A stretch of DNA of 64,000 bases from positions 17,169,114-17,233,113 of the forward strand of contig OX377206.1 in NCBI GenBank assembly GCA_947396885.1, given 5' to 3'. Under the pieces are notes generated by a model that ran no database searches, was not told the origin of the DNA, and saw only the letters and a program-made list of their open reading frames with translations. The stretch is from Heligmosomoides polygyrus polygyrus. Lineage: Eukaryota; Nematoda; Chromadorea; Rhabditida; Heligmosomidae. Numbering within the stretch: position 1 is the first letter of the stretch; every line of letters starts with the position of its first letter. Of this stretch, positions 34,305-45,080 are shown piece after piece. Position numbers and translations under genes: made by a program.

Positions 34305-34448
34305 TTTAAATTGAGATTTCTCAAAAAAAAAAAGAATCCAAGAAGCTAGGAAAGGCACCAACTATCGGCTTGAAAAGATAGCTCTCTGCGAAATGCTTCA
34401 ATACCTGGAACCATTAATCATTTCTGAGCGGATGATTTAAAATAACAT

Positions 34449-34462
34449 GGGGGGGGGGGGGT
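34449..34462. repeat. Poly-G tract
   Basis: A run of about 13 G. Poly-C tracts occur at 55856-55865, 57806-57825 and 61636-61650; such runs are prone to sequencing error. Confidence 0.9.
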
Positions 34463-34504
34463 AGTTCCCATGGCGCATCTTCAGAGCATTACTTGAAAAT
34501 GACG

Positions 34505-34670
34505 CCTTAAAATGCTGTAGTCCATGTGAAGTAGCACAGTCGAACAAGGTGTTGACTTTCTTCTGCACCTCGAATTGGGTAATGGTTGCCATAATCAACG
34601 ATATCATTCATATCTCCAGATGAATGTAGAACGTGGCTCACTCCACAAAGCCACTCGGACCTTTATCTTC
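34505..34670 (+). mobile_element. Possible worn SINE
   Basis: GTAGCACAGTCGAACAAGG resembles the A box, and ATGTAGAACGTGGCTCACTCC resembles the SINE 3' part. The rest is too diverged to align by eye. Confidence 0.35.
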
Positions 34671-35229
34671 AATTTATTATTTTATTTGAAAGACGCTGTT
34701 GATGCCCTGACAATAGGCGCCTTTCGTAGGTGTAACTTTTGGTTACTACGCTTCTTTTTTAGGCAATGACGAGTTCCGCCTCTTGATCAGTCAACAGTTG
34801 CTTTTTGTTGTTGTTACTGTTGAAATACAGCTTTTGGTGCCGTTAGATCTCGTTTTATTTGCACGATCCGAGAATAGGTACCTCTATTTCTATTTCCATC
34901 AGCTACAAACAATGAGGCGCATCCTTACACAAATGTATAACCGTCAGCATGGCGACAAGCTTACCTTTATCTTTACTTTTGTCGGAAGATTTGTACACCG
35001 TGCTTCAGAGTAAGACCTAGAATTGCTCTGCTGCCTTCTGTAAGCATCAGGTAGAGTGCACAGCTAGGGATGCATACTTCCGGTTTCTAGCGCTTCTCTT
35101 CCAACCGTAATCGCCATCGCCGATGGAAGTGCGCGACTTCTTCGAAATTCTCATCTCATCAATCGTGCTGCAATGAGCGATGTGGTCATGTAATCGGATT
35201 TCTCTCACCAAAAGAAGCAGCGCCGCTCT

Positions 35230-35268
35230 CGTGTGTGTGTGTGTGTGTGTGTGTGCGTGTGTGCGTGT
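35230..35268. repeat. (GT)n microsatellite
   Basis: A run of GT dinucleotides, changing to GTGTGC near the end, about 270 bases upstream of the start of the 14-exon gene. It may fall in the promoter or 5' UTR. Confidence 0.95.
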
Positions 35269-35536
35269 CCAAGTCCAAACAAGAAACGGGAAGCCGCCGC
35301 AGCCATCGTCGTCGTCGTCGGCGTCGATGCATTCTGAAGATATATCTTCATGCGATCGTCAGAAAAAACTCAGTACGTTCCTGCTCGTTGAAATCGAGGC
35401 AACCACCAATCCTGCCGTCCTCAGCTCAACTGACAATTCTCTCATCTTCATCATCGCCATCATTGACTATTCGTGATTCCGTCGTTGGTTAGGTTCTTCC
35501 GTCACTTTCTGCGTACAGAGTCCTCTATTTCAGGGT

Positions 35537-35762
35537 ATGTTACTCCTGTTGTTATGGTTGCTACCGTCTGCAGTGATGACACAGAATCTCTACGGTCCGT
35601 CACAACTCGACCAGTACGCGAGGCTCATCAACTCCGGTAACCTCGGTGGTTTCGGCTTCTTCCAGAATGCTCTAGCTCAGGGAACAGTACGAGGGCTCGG
35701 TGATCTGAGCCCACTGCCCTTACTACCTGGTCTACCTCCGCTTCCGCTCACTCATGAAGAAG
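35537..35762 (+). CDS. Exon 1 with signal peptide
   Basis: ATG lies just after a CTATTTCAG acceptor, consistent with an SL trans-splice site or a short 5' exon upstream. It encodes 75 residues plus one base. The donor is GAAG|GTGAGT. The first 16 residues are a hydrophobic signal peptide, followed by a region rich in Gly, Asn and Gln and then by Leu-Pro repeats. Confidence 0.75.
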
Positions 35763-38700
35763 GTGAGTGAATTTCATTGAGTACTCTGAGAGTAATTAAC
35801 CTTTTGCCAACCTTTTCCCGGTGATTTCCAGAAAATTGGACAACCTGTAGTTTCTGCAAAGCTTTGAACAAAAATGATATCCCGTGTGGAAAAATAAGTT
35901 TTTATAGTCGAAGAACTAGGTGTCATTCTGAGACGGTGTTTTCACGTATACTCGAGAAAATTATGTAATGTCGAGCTCTACGATATGTTAACGAGAACAC
36001 TCTCCGTGTACGACAGCTGTAGCGCATTACAGCCTTCCCTACCCAGCATTGTTTACCCACGGTTGAATTTGCAACGAAAACGAATGCCACTCAAAAAATG
36101 TTGCTAGCATCTCGGATCTGAATTCAACACACCAGTAAACAAGCTTGCATTTATGTGGAAGAATATAGGATACCTGCTCTTTGGAATGTGTCACGCATTC
36201 TACTTCGAGATATCATGATGGCAGTTTGAATGAAACCTACAGTAACCTGTGGTGGCCATCCGATGGACAAGCCAGTATTTTGTTCTTCCCAGACAAATCT
36301 GGTACTAATTCACAGACACCGGAGGCGTAGAAGGCTTGGAGGCTTTGGACGAAACCACCGAGCCATAAGTTGAGTTTTAGGTGAATTCGCGGTGCATGCG
36401 AGTGTCATGGCCTCCTTCGACTGCTCTACACGCGTAGAAACGATTACCATTGCCGAACCACTCGATTACCACGAAAAATGTCATAAGGCACTCTGGTGAC
36501 CAACTATCTGAGTCTTCAGACTGCCTAAGGTTCCACGGCTCAAGCTTGCACTATATACTTTTAAAGATATAATTGTTTGCCATTTTCAAGGGAAATATGA
36601 TTTTTCCATATTGTCGAGTGCAGCTGCCATGCTTTGTCCAGACGAATTTCAAAATTTTTAAGAACTCAAGTTCGAGCCACAAAAAGTGGTAATGCTGGAC
36701 TTGTGGTAGCGCTGTAGGAGGAGACGCCGGCTGTCGCGTACCTCCCGTATCAATGTTGCTGGTTCGAGTCCAGTTAAGCGACTCAAACCTTCCATTCCTC
36801 GTTCATCAGCGAGGTGCAGCTATGAAATAAGCAACGGCAATGTCAAGGGGCCGTCGTGCTCAAATGCTTCTTCAGGTTGCAATCCCGACTTACTGTAGAA
36901 GTCGAAAGTGCGGCGTATACCAGGAGCAAATGTTTAAGTCTGACATTTATCGTTTCATTTTAATGAAGCGTTGAAGAACCAATTCAATTTCTTTAAGCCT
37001 CAAGTGGCTGGGATTGAGGTTGTTCGCTCTCATAACGACGTTTTGTTGCTATCAAAACTCTACATAGTGCCAGGAGGGACTCGAACCCGCCTTACCTGCT
37101 GACTGGGCGGCAATGCCCCACGTCATTACACCACCGGCGCTGTTTGATCGAACGCAGCATGCACAGCTCGTGGAGCCCTTGTAGTTGGTGAACCGCATGA
37201 ACCGTAGAATTTACGTTTTGTTTGGTTTATTTGAAACACTAAAGCGCAACCATCATTTTCTACGTCCAACAGTATGATCTAGATCAGTTAAATGATACAG
37301 AGGGATTTATGATCAACTGGGTTGGGTGACATCTAGAAGTTCCGTAGAGGCACATATTAATGTTTACAGAGAACGTGGGATGATTGGATAGATGGCGCAT
37401 TCAGAGGCTTTGATTGGCTCGCTCCTCACTTGCCACACCTCTTGCACTCGGCTGGCCCTAACCCCCAATGGGCTATTTTTAAACATTTGGATTCTGCGGA
37501 CTTCATTATCACTTCAGCTAGGTTTGACTGAAGACGTGATGAAATGCACGGCGCACTCATTGTGTATTTACGACCGAATTTCCTTTAAAATTAAAGTTTG
37601 GGAGATTTTTTGCAGAATACATCATCATAAAAATTGAATTTTTGCAGAAACTATACCCGACACTACTTCCACTATTTGATTCGTTTCTGCCGATAATAGC
37701 ACTGCTTAAGTTATGCGGCAGCTGACGTCAACGCTACCTCCGATGACGACGCGAGCGACAGCAGCTCCGACTACTCCGCCGACGAATCCCGGAGGAATCT
37801 ATGCGATTAACACCATGGTGGAGATGCCTCCAATGCCGGAAAACCGGTTCGTTCCCACCTTATCGATTTCCTTATGATCTACGTTGAATAGCCGCAATAA
37901 CTGTGAAGCCGATCGAAAAAACCAGTTCGTCTATGTTTACAAAGACATTCAGATGTTATCTAGGTGGCGATTAAGGGCTCATCACGTCGTCGTATTGTTC
38001 GCCATACTTGATTGCGGACGGGCGGCAAGAACTTGTTGTGAGGTGAATGAACGGGGAAGTCATCGGATGGCTCACGTTATCCCAACATCTTCATCATGAC
38101 TCATGGTCATCAAGGCAGAAAAGAATCATTCCTCCAACTGGAAGCTTACAGCTTTAGACGGGTGGAGAATTTCTCGGCGGACTGCTGAGAGCATGGCTTT
38201 CGTGACGTTTTCTAGTTTAGTTGGGGCTATGCTAAAAAGCGACACTTATAACTTGTTAAGGCCGAACATCTTCTTTACAACCTTCTACCTTCTGTTGTAG
38301 TTCAACGGGTTGTTGAGGACAGAAGAACTTCTCTGGCTCCTGCGTCCGTTTCACATTCACATGTTTCCACACTATTCCAACAGAAACGCTTTCCCAGCAT
38401 TTGATTTTTAGATAACTAAAAGGTCACCGTTTGCAAATAGGTGTACTGTAAGCTGTATGTACAAGTTTCATTAGGTGCCTACGGTACTACGGCAGCAATG
38501 CCTTCTTTGCAAGCATGTAATGTTTACAACCGTGGTTTCGCATCCAGCTCACGAAACCTACCATAGCCAATGATTTGCATAGAAATGATTCTACCATACG
38601 GCCACAATTTCTACACCGTAATCTTTTGTTGTCTGCGCCCTCCTAGCTTAGAGATCGCGCGTCGGCGTCCACGTTTTGAGATCCGATCGGTCTCTTGCAC

Positions 38701-41700
38701 GCCCGCGATGGCACTTCGGGCAAGCGGGCAGTGAGTAGGGGGGTCGCTTTATGAGAGGGAGGTCGGGGGTTCGGTTCTCCTGCGCTGTGGCATACTTGCA
38801 TTTCAGGTGATTACCCGGGATATGGGGTCTTGACGCGTACGCGGTCTTGATGCGGTTTTTGCGCATTTTCCAGCCGCATGCGCCTCGGCGCTCGAAGGGG
38901 GCAGAACCCAGCCGTGGACCCTGACCGACGAAGTACTCTCCACACGAGCAGCTTGGATGGCACCCACCCTAGAGTCCCTTCCCTAGCCTGGTTCTGTGAT
39001 TGCACAGAGTACGCCTCACCCGACGCCTAAGGTTACGGTGTAGATTTTGTGGCCGTATGGCAAAATCGTGCTTGCCTGATTTGCAAACAATTGGCTTAAC
39101 CATCTGCTTAGAAGTAGTGCTTTATCGAGTAGCATCTATTATGTAGCTTGCTTTCGCCATGACATGTGAGAGTAGAATGCATGGCGCATCCTTAAGCAAT
39201 TAAATGACACCCACACTTATGCAGGCATGCATATTTTACATTTTAAATAAGTTCTGTTTTCGATGGCATGACTAGCGCAAGTGGATGAAGTGGCTCCCGA
39301 AGTCTCTTACAGTTCGCGCTCCACCAAGGTCAACCAGACTTTCGATTCCTTACTGGTCGCAGAACCCCTCTCAGACATGTCTGGGAAACGGAAGAATGTC
39401 TGGTAAAAGATTTGCCCTTCAGCTGGATAACAGAATTCACTGCCATAGTTCAAATGCCATTTAAATTGCTCCCATGATGGCGCGTCGAAGTAGAATGCGC
39501 GACGCATCCCACAAAATAGTTCGATCACGTTCACCTTCTGGTTATATCATCGACGACGTCAGCACTTTTTATAGCCAAAACTGGTTAGCCTTGTTACCCT
39601 GAGTGCAGCAGGAATTTTGAAACTCGTTTGTTTAAGGATACACGGGACATTTGACGACGATGGTGTATTCCATCCTGACCACAAGGCTCAATCGGACGAA
39701 AATCAAATCGTACGAAATCAGGTTAGCATTCTGTTACAGAAGTTGCACTCATACATGCATATTCAAGTGCGCTTAACATTTCTTGGTAGAAAATCGTTAA
39801 CATGGACAGCAAGGGGAGGCAGAAATACAGCCAACCACAGCGCGCCCATCGTACACGCAATTTGAGTTGCTTAATTGATCTGACGTGTCTCCGCCTCCCC
39901 TTGTAGGCTACATTAGCGACAAGGTTCGTTTCAATAAATGTTGACCTTATTCAGTTTCTTTGTGATCTAAACTTGAACAAAGGGTCACTTAATGCACTAT
40001 TCTTCAATACGGGCTTGACTGACGGGTCAGTGGTAAATTAATAAAAAGGATAAAAGATAAAGGACTGCATTACTCAATCCCTTTTGGGATGCGCCACGCA
40101 TTCTACTTCTACGGATTGTCGTGAAGGCGATTTGAATGCGTATTTGGCCATACAATTACTTGCGGTGGCCAGCCGATGAAGAAGTCAGCGCTCCTTCCCA
40201 GACAAGTCTGGTACCAATTCACCGACCCCGGAGGGATGGAAAGCTTCGTTGGCCTGGGCGGGAAATCCGAACCAGAAACCTGGTGTCGGATGCAGGCGAC
40301 AGTCGGCGCCTCCTCCGTCTGCGCTATACGCGCCCAGTGGTAAATCAAGCACCTCAAAAGTAGTTGATTTCTTCGGGGAGGATGAATGTGTCGTTACGAG
40401 GCTGGCTTTGTGCAATTTTTCACCTTCAATAATGGATCTGTCGAAGTGAAATTTGACCAAGACTCTGCGGTTCTTCGGTCAAATCAAAATTCTTGAAACT
40501 CAATTAATTAGTTCTTTTTTTCAGATACAAGGCACTAAGATTCGAGACTTCTCACAAGCCGAAAGGGACACGGTGGAAGGACATACGGAGGAGAGTTCCA
40601 GTAAAGACGAGGAATACGAAGTGCATACTAGTTGTTTGTATACGTAAAATGTTATCGAAGAATCCGCAAAAGACTGCTATCGATTGATATCGATTTCAGG
40701 ATGACGAATCGTACGAAGACCCTGCACTTCGAGCGACGTCCAACGCAGCGGCGCACCGTCTAGCTCAGCACAACGAAAAGGTCCGAAAAACGCGTCAAAA
40801 TCCCACGGTTCGTATTGATTTATTGAATACTTGTAGCGTCATCGGTGAAGAGTTTCCGTGAGTTATTTCTTGTATTCCAGCATCAGAGGCAGATTCTCAA
40901 TTCACGACAGGTCAAATATCTTGGTGAGTTCGAGCCACTTTTTTAACTTTCTTCCACATTGTTTTACTCTTTATTTATTTTGTACGCTCAATGGATTATT
41001 TCACTATAAATACAGAACCCATTACAGATTCATCAGCCAGCACACAACAGCAGGTCTTTCGACCACAGCCGGTTCAAGAAGAGCGATACCCGCCTTTCGT
41101 TTTCAGGTTACCACTTTGAATGGAATGCTCTTCAGTATTTTCTAAACCATACCTGTTTCTTATTCAGACCTAAGCCGCCACCACCTCAAAGGGAACCCGA
41201 GTACAACAATCTTTTAGCCGAGATTGAGGAGTACGATGATTTCTTGGTAAGTACATCGGATGTGATTTCCAGTTCTTGATACTAACACTTTGATAGATGA
41301 GTTCATTGCTCTTCTACCATCACCCTTTGGAGGGAGAAGCGAAGAGGGAGGTGCTACACAACCTACACAGGTCCGCCCAGTACATAGGCGGCGGGACAGG
41401 CTCCGAGACCCAAGATGTGGGCACTTTTGACACAACAGAATTCTGCCCCTATCCAGTTATGGAGCACAGAACCCTAGGTATATGTCGCGTAGTTGAGCAG
41501 CATTGGTAGATGGGAACGCCTAAACCAATCAAACCGTATTGAATGGGCATGCCATTCAGAGAGAACATGCACAGTTGGTACGCTGATCGGCTGGCATGTG
41601 TTCGGTCTGTGCCCTGTTTGGTTATCTTGGCTGGCGCGCTCCCATCTACCAATGCTACTCACCTATGCGACATGTACCGAACCCTACAATGGCGGTAGAA

Positions 41701-44700
41701 AAAACACAAGCTGACCACCTTACCAGTCGGTACTTCGATTGACTAGCAACTTCCTCGTCGCTCCATCCCTTCCGCATCGAGCAGTATGCTCCTTTGTACT
41801 CGTTTCTTTCCATGTTTTACTGCATTTTGTTTAACCCTACAGGTTAAAGAACCTCTTTCAGGATCAACAGCGTGAATATCTTTCTCGCTTTCCAAAGGCT
41901 TCTCTTCAAAATCCTTATCGAGACCTGCCTCCTGGACAACTGCCAGCTGCTGGTTCATATTCGGTACGAGTTAAATTCAGAGAATGTACAGAGGTTGTTT
42001 TCGAGAAAACGTTAACGCGACAGGTAGATCACTGCGTGAAGTCGTTTAGCCATTGTACTCGGATTTGTGAGCTCTTCCCTGTTTTACGATGGTAGGCAGA
42101 TGGAGTTCACCAGCTGTTGCCACAACGTATGGGCGTTCTGGAGCATATGTATGGCTCACGGCCCACAGCAATCAATGTTTATTTATTTATTTATTTATTT
42201 ATTTTTCATACATCCTAGAAAACGTGCTATCAATATGATTAAAAAGAATGACAATCAAACCGTGTTTTAAAAAATATAGAAAACAAAACAATATTGATTT
42301 AACGGCCTGCAGCGGCATTCTTATCGGCTTATCAAATATGTAACTAAAATGAACGCAAATTACTATATTGATTATTTTGTAAATAATAATTTAAAATATA
42401 TTGATCTTAGTGAGTTTAGAGGTTTCTCTTTTGCAGCTGCTTTTTTCAAAGCAACTAAAACAAATACGCCACATTTTTAAATACCGCGCAGTTTCCGTCG
42501 TTCAATTAAAATGAGCGCACGGCATATCAAACGTTATCGGATAAGCGAGTAGTATGTAGTAGTAGTTCCTGCATCAGAAGTCCTTGCCGCAATGACTATA
42601 TTATTCAATTTCAGTCACCGGCCAGTGGACGAGACTTGAATATTCCTCCACCAAGGCGAATTGAGTTTAATGAAAACTGGAGGCAGCTGCCACAGCAACC
42701 TTCACAACATCAACAACTACCACCGCCTCAACAGCAACCGCAGCAGCAACAACAACAGCAAGTCCCCTGTAGGTCACTTTCGCTTTATTTTTGGATCTGA
42801 ACTCCTTACTGCACTTGTTTTCTGATTCCAGGGCTACAAATGTCCCATCAGCCGAACGCCGAGTATCCAGCCGCGGCCACCGACAACCCACTTCTTAATA
42901 TTTTCAAATTACTGTCGATACCTCATGCGGTATGTTTTCCTTCTTGATATTTTCTTTAAGACTTCCACTGCCCTGTGACGAATGACGTTGAAGAGAATGT
43001 GCTGCCATCAAACTGCACTTGAAATTGTTGGGATTGTGCATGGGATATGTATTGATCAGCGTGATGGGTATCCCATGCATGAAAGTGTCAAATTTTCTAC
43101 GAAATAGGCTTAGCATAATTGGCCCATTGAAAACAAGAAATCCTCAAAACACCTGGGTTTGAATCCCTCCTGGCAGAGTTTTTACCGCAGAAACCATCAT
43201 TTTAACAGCCTATAACGTTTCCAGCTCCACGGCTTAAAAAAGGGTGAAACAGTGTGGGAGTTGTGAAGGCTCGGTACGGTATTGTTTAAAAACAAATCCC
43301 CATATTTTAGTCGATACTTATACTTATCCAGGTAACGCAGTAATGTTAGGCACGTCCCGCTTGAGATTATGAATTTTACTTGTGGTGGTCCCAGTTTTAA
43401 CCTTTTAATCTCGAATGTTGGTTTCTGCCGACAATTTCTCAACGTGAACGTTTGATATAAAATCTGAAAACCTGCATCTACGTTCGATTTTTAGCACGCC
43501 TTTGCCGCTCCGCAAGTTCGTATAGACGACCCACCGACGACGACAATAGCGGCTGCAGAAACACCGGTGAAACATCTTTCATTCGCTCTTTATCATTTAC
43601 TTTTGTAGGCCTTTTTGTGTTCCTAAAATATGGAGCTAAGGGATTCCTTCATTTATATCTGGAGACAGACTGCGTAGGAGTTTTGCTGGAGGAAGTCTGG
43701 ACAATAAGTACATTGATTGGCCCCAAAGCGTTGCAGCTAATTTGAATGTGTGGCTTGTCTCGAATGATCTAGTTAACAACAACGTTTACTATAGTTGTTG
43801 GTGTTAGGGAGGTCAGAACGCGCCAGCCAATTACAACCAATCATTGCACCGACCGAATACGCGTCATCCATTCAGGCCATCAATCCTACACACCGCTTTA
43901 GACAGCATGGGGCGGCCTGATTGGTGTGGTGTGCCTTCTTCACATGGTGGCCATACTGGCGACTTGTTCCCTTTTTGCACTGGAGCAGGCAGATTCTTCC
44001 GATCTTTCCGAGTCTTTTTCTGTGTTGAACAATGGTTGCAGTGATCTCCTTGCCTCTTCAAGGAGGGTCTAATCGGGTATTCTTTGGAAATTTTCGACTC
44101 ACAAATATTTTTCGGCATATACAATGCCACTTTTTGATGGAGCTATGTGAAAGGTCTATGAGGTCAAATGAATGCTAGCAATAATAGAACCAACCTGCTT
44201 CTTTTTATCACTAAAACCTGCCCCTACTCTTATTTATTCTCTTATCTATATATTTGGACCAAATTGTACGCTAAAATAAATAATGAAACACCGACACCAT
44301 GTATCCGTGTATGTAATCACAATTCACAGAGTAGAAAAATGAAAAGAACCCTCAATTGTTAGACAGACGTCCAGTTAATTCTGCTTTGCCTGTGAGATCT
44401 TTGTTTCCAAGATTTTTATCCTTCAATAAATTTCAAACTTCAGCACCCTCGACCGAATCCATACCAGCTCGGCATGTTGCCCGTTCCAGCAAACACCATT
44501 CCATTAGTCGACATTCAACAGCAACCGCTGGTAAGTTACGTCTGAATATTTGTCAATGAGATTAGATCGGCGATCCTGTTTGAATAGGCACCTGTGCTAC
44601 TCTTACGCAAGCTGTTCGTTAAGACTGCCATTAATAATAGACGACGACAAGTAATGATCGAAGTTGCGCGACTATTTTTTAAGCGATCTGACAGGCTATG

Positions 44701-44775
44701 CCATTTGGCCACCAATCAAAAGTTTCTTCTAAAATATTAATGCTGGTTTTGCAGTTTGGAGTTATCAACACTTAG
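35537..44775 (+). CDS. Secreted Pro/Gln-rich protein of unknown family, 14-exon gene
   Basis: Exons: 35537-35762, 39612-39721 (or from 39609), 40525-40620, 40700-40807, 40881-40923, 41016-41106, 41168-41246, 41297-41370, 41843-41963, 42615-42768, 42832-42929, 43495-43566, 44444-44530, 44755-44775. Every junction keeps frame, including split codons at E1/E2, E5/E6, E6/E7, E8/E9 and E10/E11, and the model ends in TAG. The product is about 459 residues. It opens with a Leu-rich signal peptide (MLLLLLWLLPSAVMTQ). Next come a Leu/Pro segment near residues 58-72, an acidic Glu/Asp/Ser stretch in exons 3-4, Pro-rich exons 6-7, a Gln run in exon 10, and a Pro-rich C-terminus. No catalytic domain or transmembrane segment after the signal was seen. 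A secreted or extracellular-matrix role is inferred from the signal and composition only. Intron 1 (3.8 kb) is loaded with SINEs. Weakest points are the exon 2 acceptor, the exon 3 donor (GAA|GTGCAT) and the exon 8 end. Confidence 0.72.
36168..36440 (-). mobile_element. SINE copy in intron 1
   Basis: GTCACGCATTCTACTTCG, CAAATCTGGTACTAATTCAC and the head near 36435 keep family order, with moderate divergence. Confidence 0.78.
36705..36935 (+). mobile_element. SINE variant in intron 1
   Basis: Head TTGTGGTAGCGCTGTAGGAGG and B box GCTGGTTCGAGTCCAG, then a worn body to GTCGAAAGTGCGGCGTATACC. Same subfamily as 32399. Confidence 0.68.
37040..37152 (-). mobile_element. tRNA-like repeat in intron 1, single arm
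   Basis: TTTTGTTGCTATCAAAACTC, GTGCCAGGAGGGACTCGAAC and ATTACACCACCGGCGCTG are the reverse of the same arm unit. Confidence 0.7.
38594..39060. mobile_element. TIR element of 467 bp
   Basis: CCATACGGCCACAATTTCTAC and inverted CCATACGGCCACAAAATCTAC match, then ACCGTAA. The interior is CG-rich and has a B box-like GGGGGTTCGGTTCTCC at 38767. The many short frames inside are not genes. It lies in intron 1. Confidence 0.72.
39165..39215 (+). mobile_element. SINE 3' fragment in intron 1
   Basis: GAGAGTAGAATGCATGGCGC and CATCCTTAAGCAATTAAATG match the SINE 3' end. Confidence 0.45.
39262..39535 (+). mobile_element. SINE copy in intron 1, old
   Basis: CTAGCGCAAGTGGATGAAG (A box), CAGACATGTCTGGGAAACG and GTCGAAGTAGAATGCGCGACG are in family order. 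It ends 74 bases before exon 2. Confidence 0.65.
39612..39721 (+). CDS. Exon 2
   Basis: Chosen because it is the stretch found in intron 1 that accepts the one leftover base of exon 1 and leaves phase 0 for exon 3. The acceptor is a tandem NAGNAG (GCAGCAG, ending at 39608 or 39611), so one residue may be optional. It encodes an acidic segment containing FDDDGVFHPDHKAQSDENQ and ends CAG|GTTAGC. Confidence 0.5.
40039..40334 (-). mobile_element. SINE copy in intron 2, full length
   Basis: Runs from the tail AAAAGATAAAGGACTGC to the head. An 11-bp duplication CAGTGGTAAAT (40028-40038 and 40335-40345) flanks it. It lies antisense in the intron between exons 2 and 3. Confidence 0.9.
40525..40620 (+). 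CDS. Exon 3
   Basis: The acceptor is TTTTTTTCAG. It is 32 codons in phase 0, ending in the acidic run SSSKDEEYE. The donor GAA|GTGCAT is weak; reading through gives a stop at 40645-40647. Confidence 0.62.
40700..40807 (+). CDS. Exon 4
   Basis: The acceptor is GATTTCAG. It is 36 codons, phase 0 to phase 0, starting DDESYEDPALRATSN and so continuing the acidic run of exon 3. The donor is ACG|GTTCGT. Confidence 0.68.
40881..40923 (+). CDS. Exon 5
   Basis: A 43-base exon between TATTCCAG and TTG|GTGAGT. It encodes HQRQILNSRQVKYL and leaves one base. Confidence 0.65.
41016..41106 (+). CDS. Exon 6
   Basis: The acceptor is AAATACAG. The exon completes a split Glu codon and encodes a Gln/Pro-rich stretch ending ERYPPFVF. 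It leaves AG before the donor GTTACC. Confidence 0.68.
41168..41246 (+). CDS. Exon 7
   Basis: The acceptor is TTATTCAG and the donor is the consensus TTG|GTAAGT. Only one frame is open. It encodes PKPPPPQREPEYNN and then the acidic LLAEIEEYDDFL. Confidence 0.75.
41297..41370 (+). CDS. Exon 8
   Basis: The acceptor is TTTGATAG. The end at CACAG|GTCCGC is chosen because its two leftover bases join in frame to exon 9; a later donor at 41477 does not. A second frame of this exon is also open for a stretch, so this exon is the least certain of the cluster at 40.5-44.8 kb. Confidence 0.55.
41470..41690. repeat. Palindromic MITE-like repeat in intron 8
   Basis: Two arms of about 48 bases (41475-41521 and 41639-41687) are inverted copies, with CATTGGTAGATGGGA matching TCCCATCTACCAATG exactly. 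No open frame is needed to explain it. Confidence 0.75.
41843..41963 (+). CDS. Exon 9
   Basis: The acceptor is CCCTACAG. It encodes LKNLFQDQQREYLSRF and then a Pro-rich part ending AAGSYS. The donor is TCG|GTACGA, phase 0. Confidence 0.72.
42615..42768 (+). CDS. Exon 10, polyglutamine/proline
   Basis: The acceptor is CAATTTCAG. It encodes SPASGRDLNIPPPRRIEF and then a tail dominated by Gln and Pro, with a CAG/CAA tract at 42727-42760 that is likely length-polymorphic. The donor is CCCCT|GTAGGT and leaves one T, which joins GG of exon 11 to make Trp. Confidence 0.75.
42832..42929 (+). CDS. Exon 11
   Basis: The acceptor is TGATTCCAG and the donor is GCG|GTATGT. In the phase set by exon 10 it encodes NPLLNIFKLLSIPHA at its end. 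One of the two other frames is closed. Confidence 0.72.
43140..43200 (+). mobile_element. Worn tRNA-like repeat in intron 11
   Basis: CTGGGTTTGAATCCCTCCTGG then CAGAGTTTTTACCGCAG keeps the T arm and end of the unit. Confidence 0.4.
43495..43566 (+). CDS. Exon 12
   Basis: The acceptor is CGATTTTTAG and the donor is CCG|GTGAAA. It is 24 codons in phase 0 and rich in Ala, Thr and Pro. Confidence 0.7.
44444..44530 (+). CDS. Exon 13
   Basis: The acceptor is AAACTTCAG and the donor is CTG|GTAAGT. It is 29 codons in phase 0, starting HPRPNPYQLGMLPVPAN. Confidence 0.75.
44755..44775 (+). CDS. Exon 14 with stop codon
   Basis: The acceptor is GGTTTTGCAG. Six codons (FGVINT) and TAG follow in the phase left by exon 13. 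No AATAAA was seen close downstream. A LINE remnant starts about 40 bases later. Confidence 0.65.
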   Translation, partial: FGVINT

Positions 44776-44814
44776 AGCCCTTCGTATCAATGCCTTTTTT
44801 GCCAACGCGAACAA

Positions 44815-45080
44815 CCACCAATCTGTCTCCTTGATTGTTGTACTTCTTGAACGAGCTCTAGCGACATTCCCATCTATACCATTCGTGTGCCAGAATGGTC
44901 CGGCTTGTCGTCTTCGCCAGAGAACACGAAGAGCACCGTGTGTATCCTTTGTTCTGTACCTTCACGAAGGAGTCCGTTCAACGCATTGTTGTTGAACTGG
45001 CCACTTTTGACATCAGTTGTGGTTCTCGTCAGGCCCTTACGTGGTCTGCCCACCTAATCTTCGATGATCCTTCCTAGGAG
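44815..45080 (-). pseudogene. LINE 3' remnant, same family as 12.0 kb
   Basis: The minus strand reads SSKIRWADHVRA, then TDSFVKVQNKG, after frameshifts. It lies some 40 bases after the stop codon of the 14-exon gene. The plus-strand frames here (44756-45077) are its shadows. Confidence 0.6.

Noticed and set aside
35180..35492. Open frames with poly-Cys/Val over the (GT)n tract
   Set aside because: Microsatellite translation; no support as exons.
37711..37850. Pro/Thr-rich open stretch considered as an exon of the 14-exon gene
   Set aside because: It fits the phase of exon 1 but only with a CTTAAG acceptor and a poor donor. It would then break the phase into exon 2 at 39.6 kb, which gives a complete model without it.
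44756..45077. Plus-strand frames after the 14-exon gene
   Set aside because: They overlap a minus-strand LINE remnant and resemble the antisense frames at 60.5 kb for that reason.
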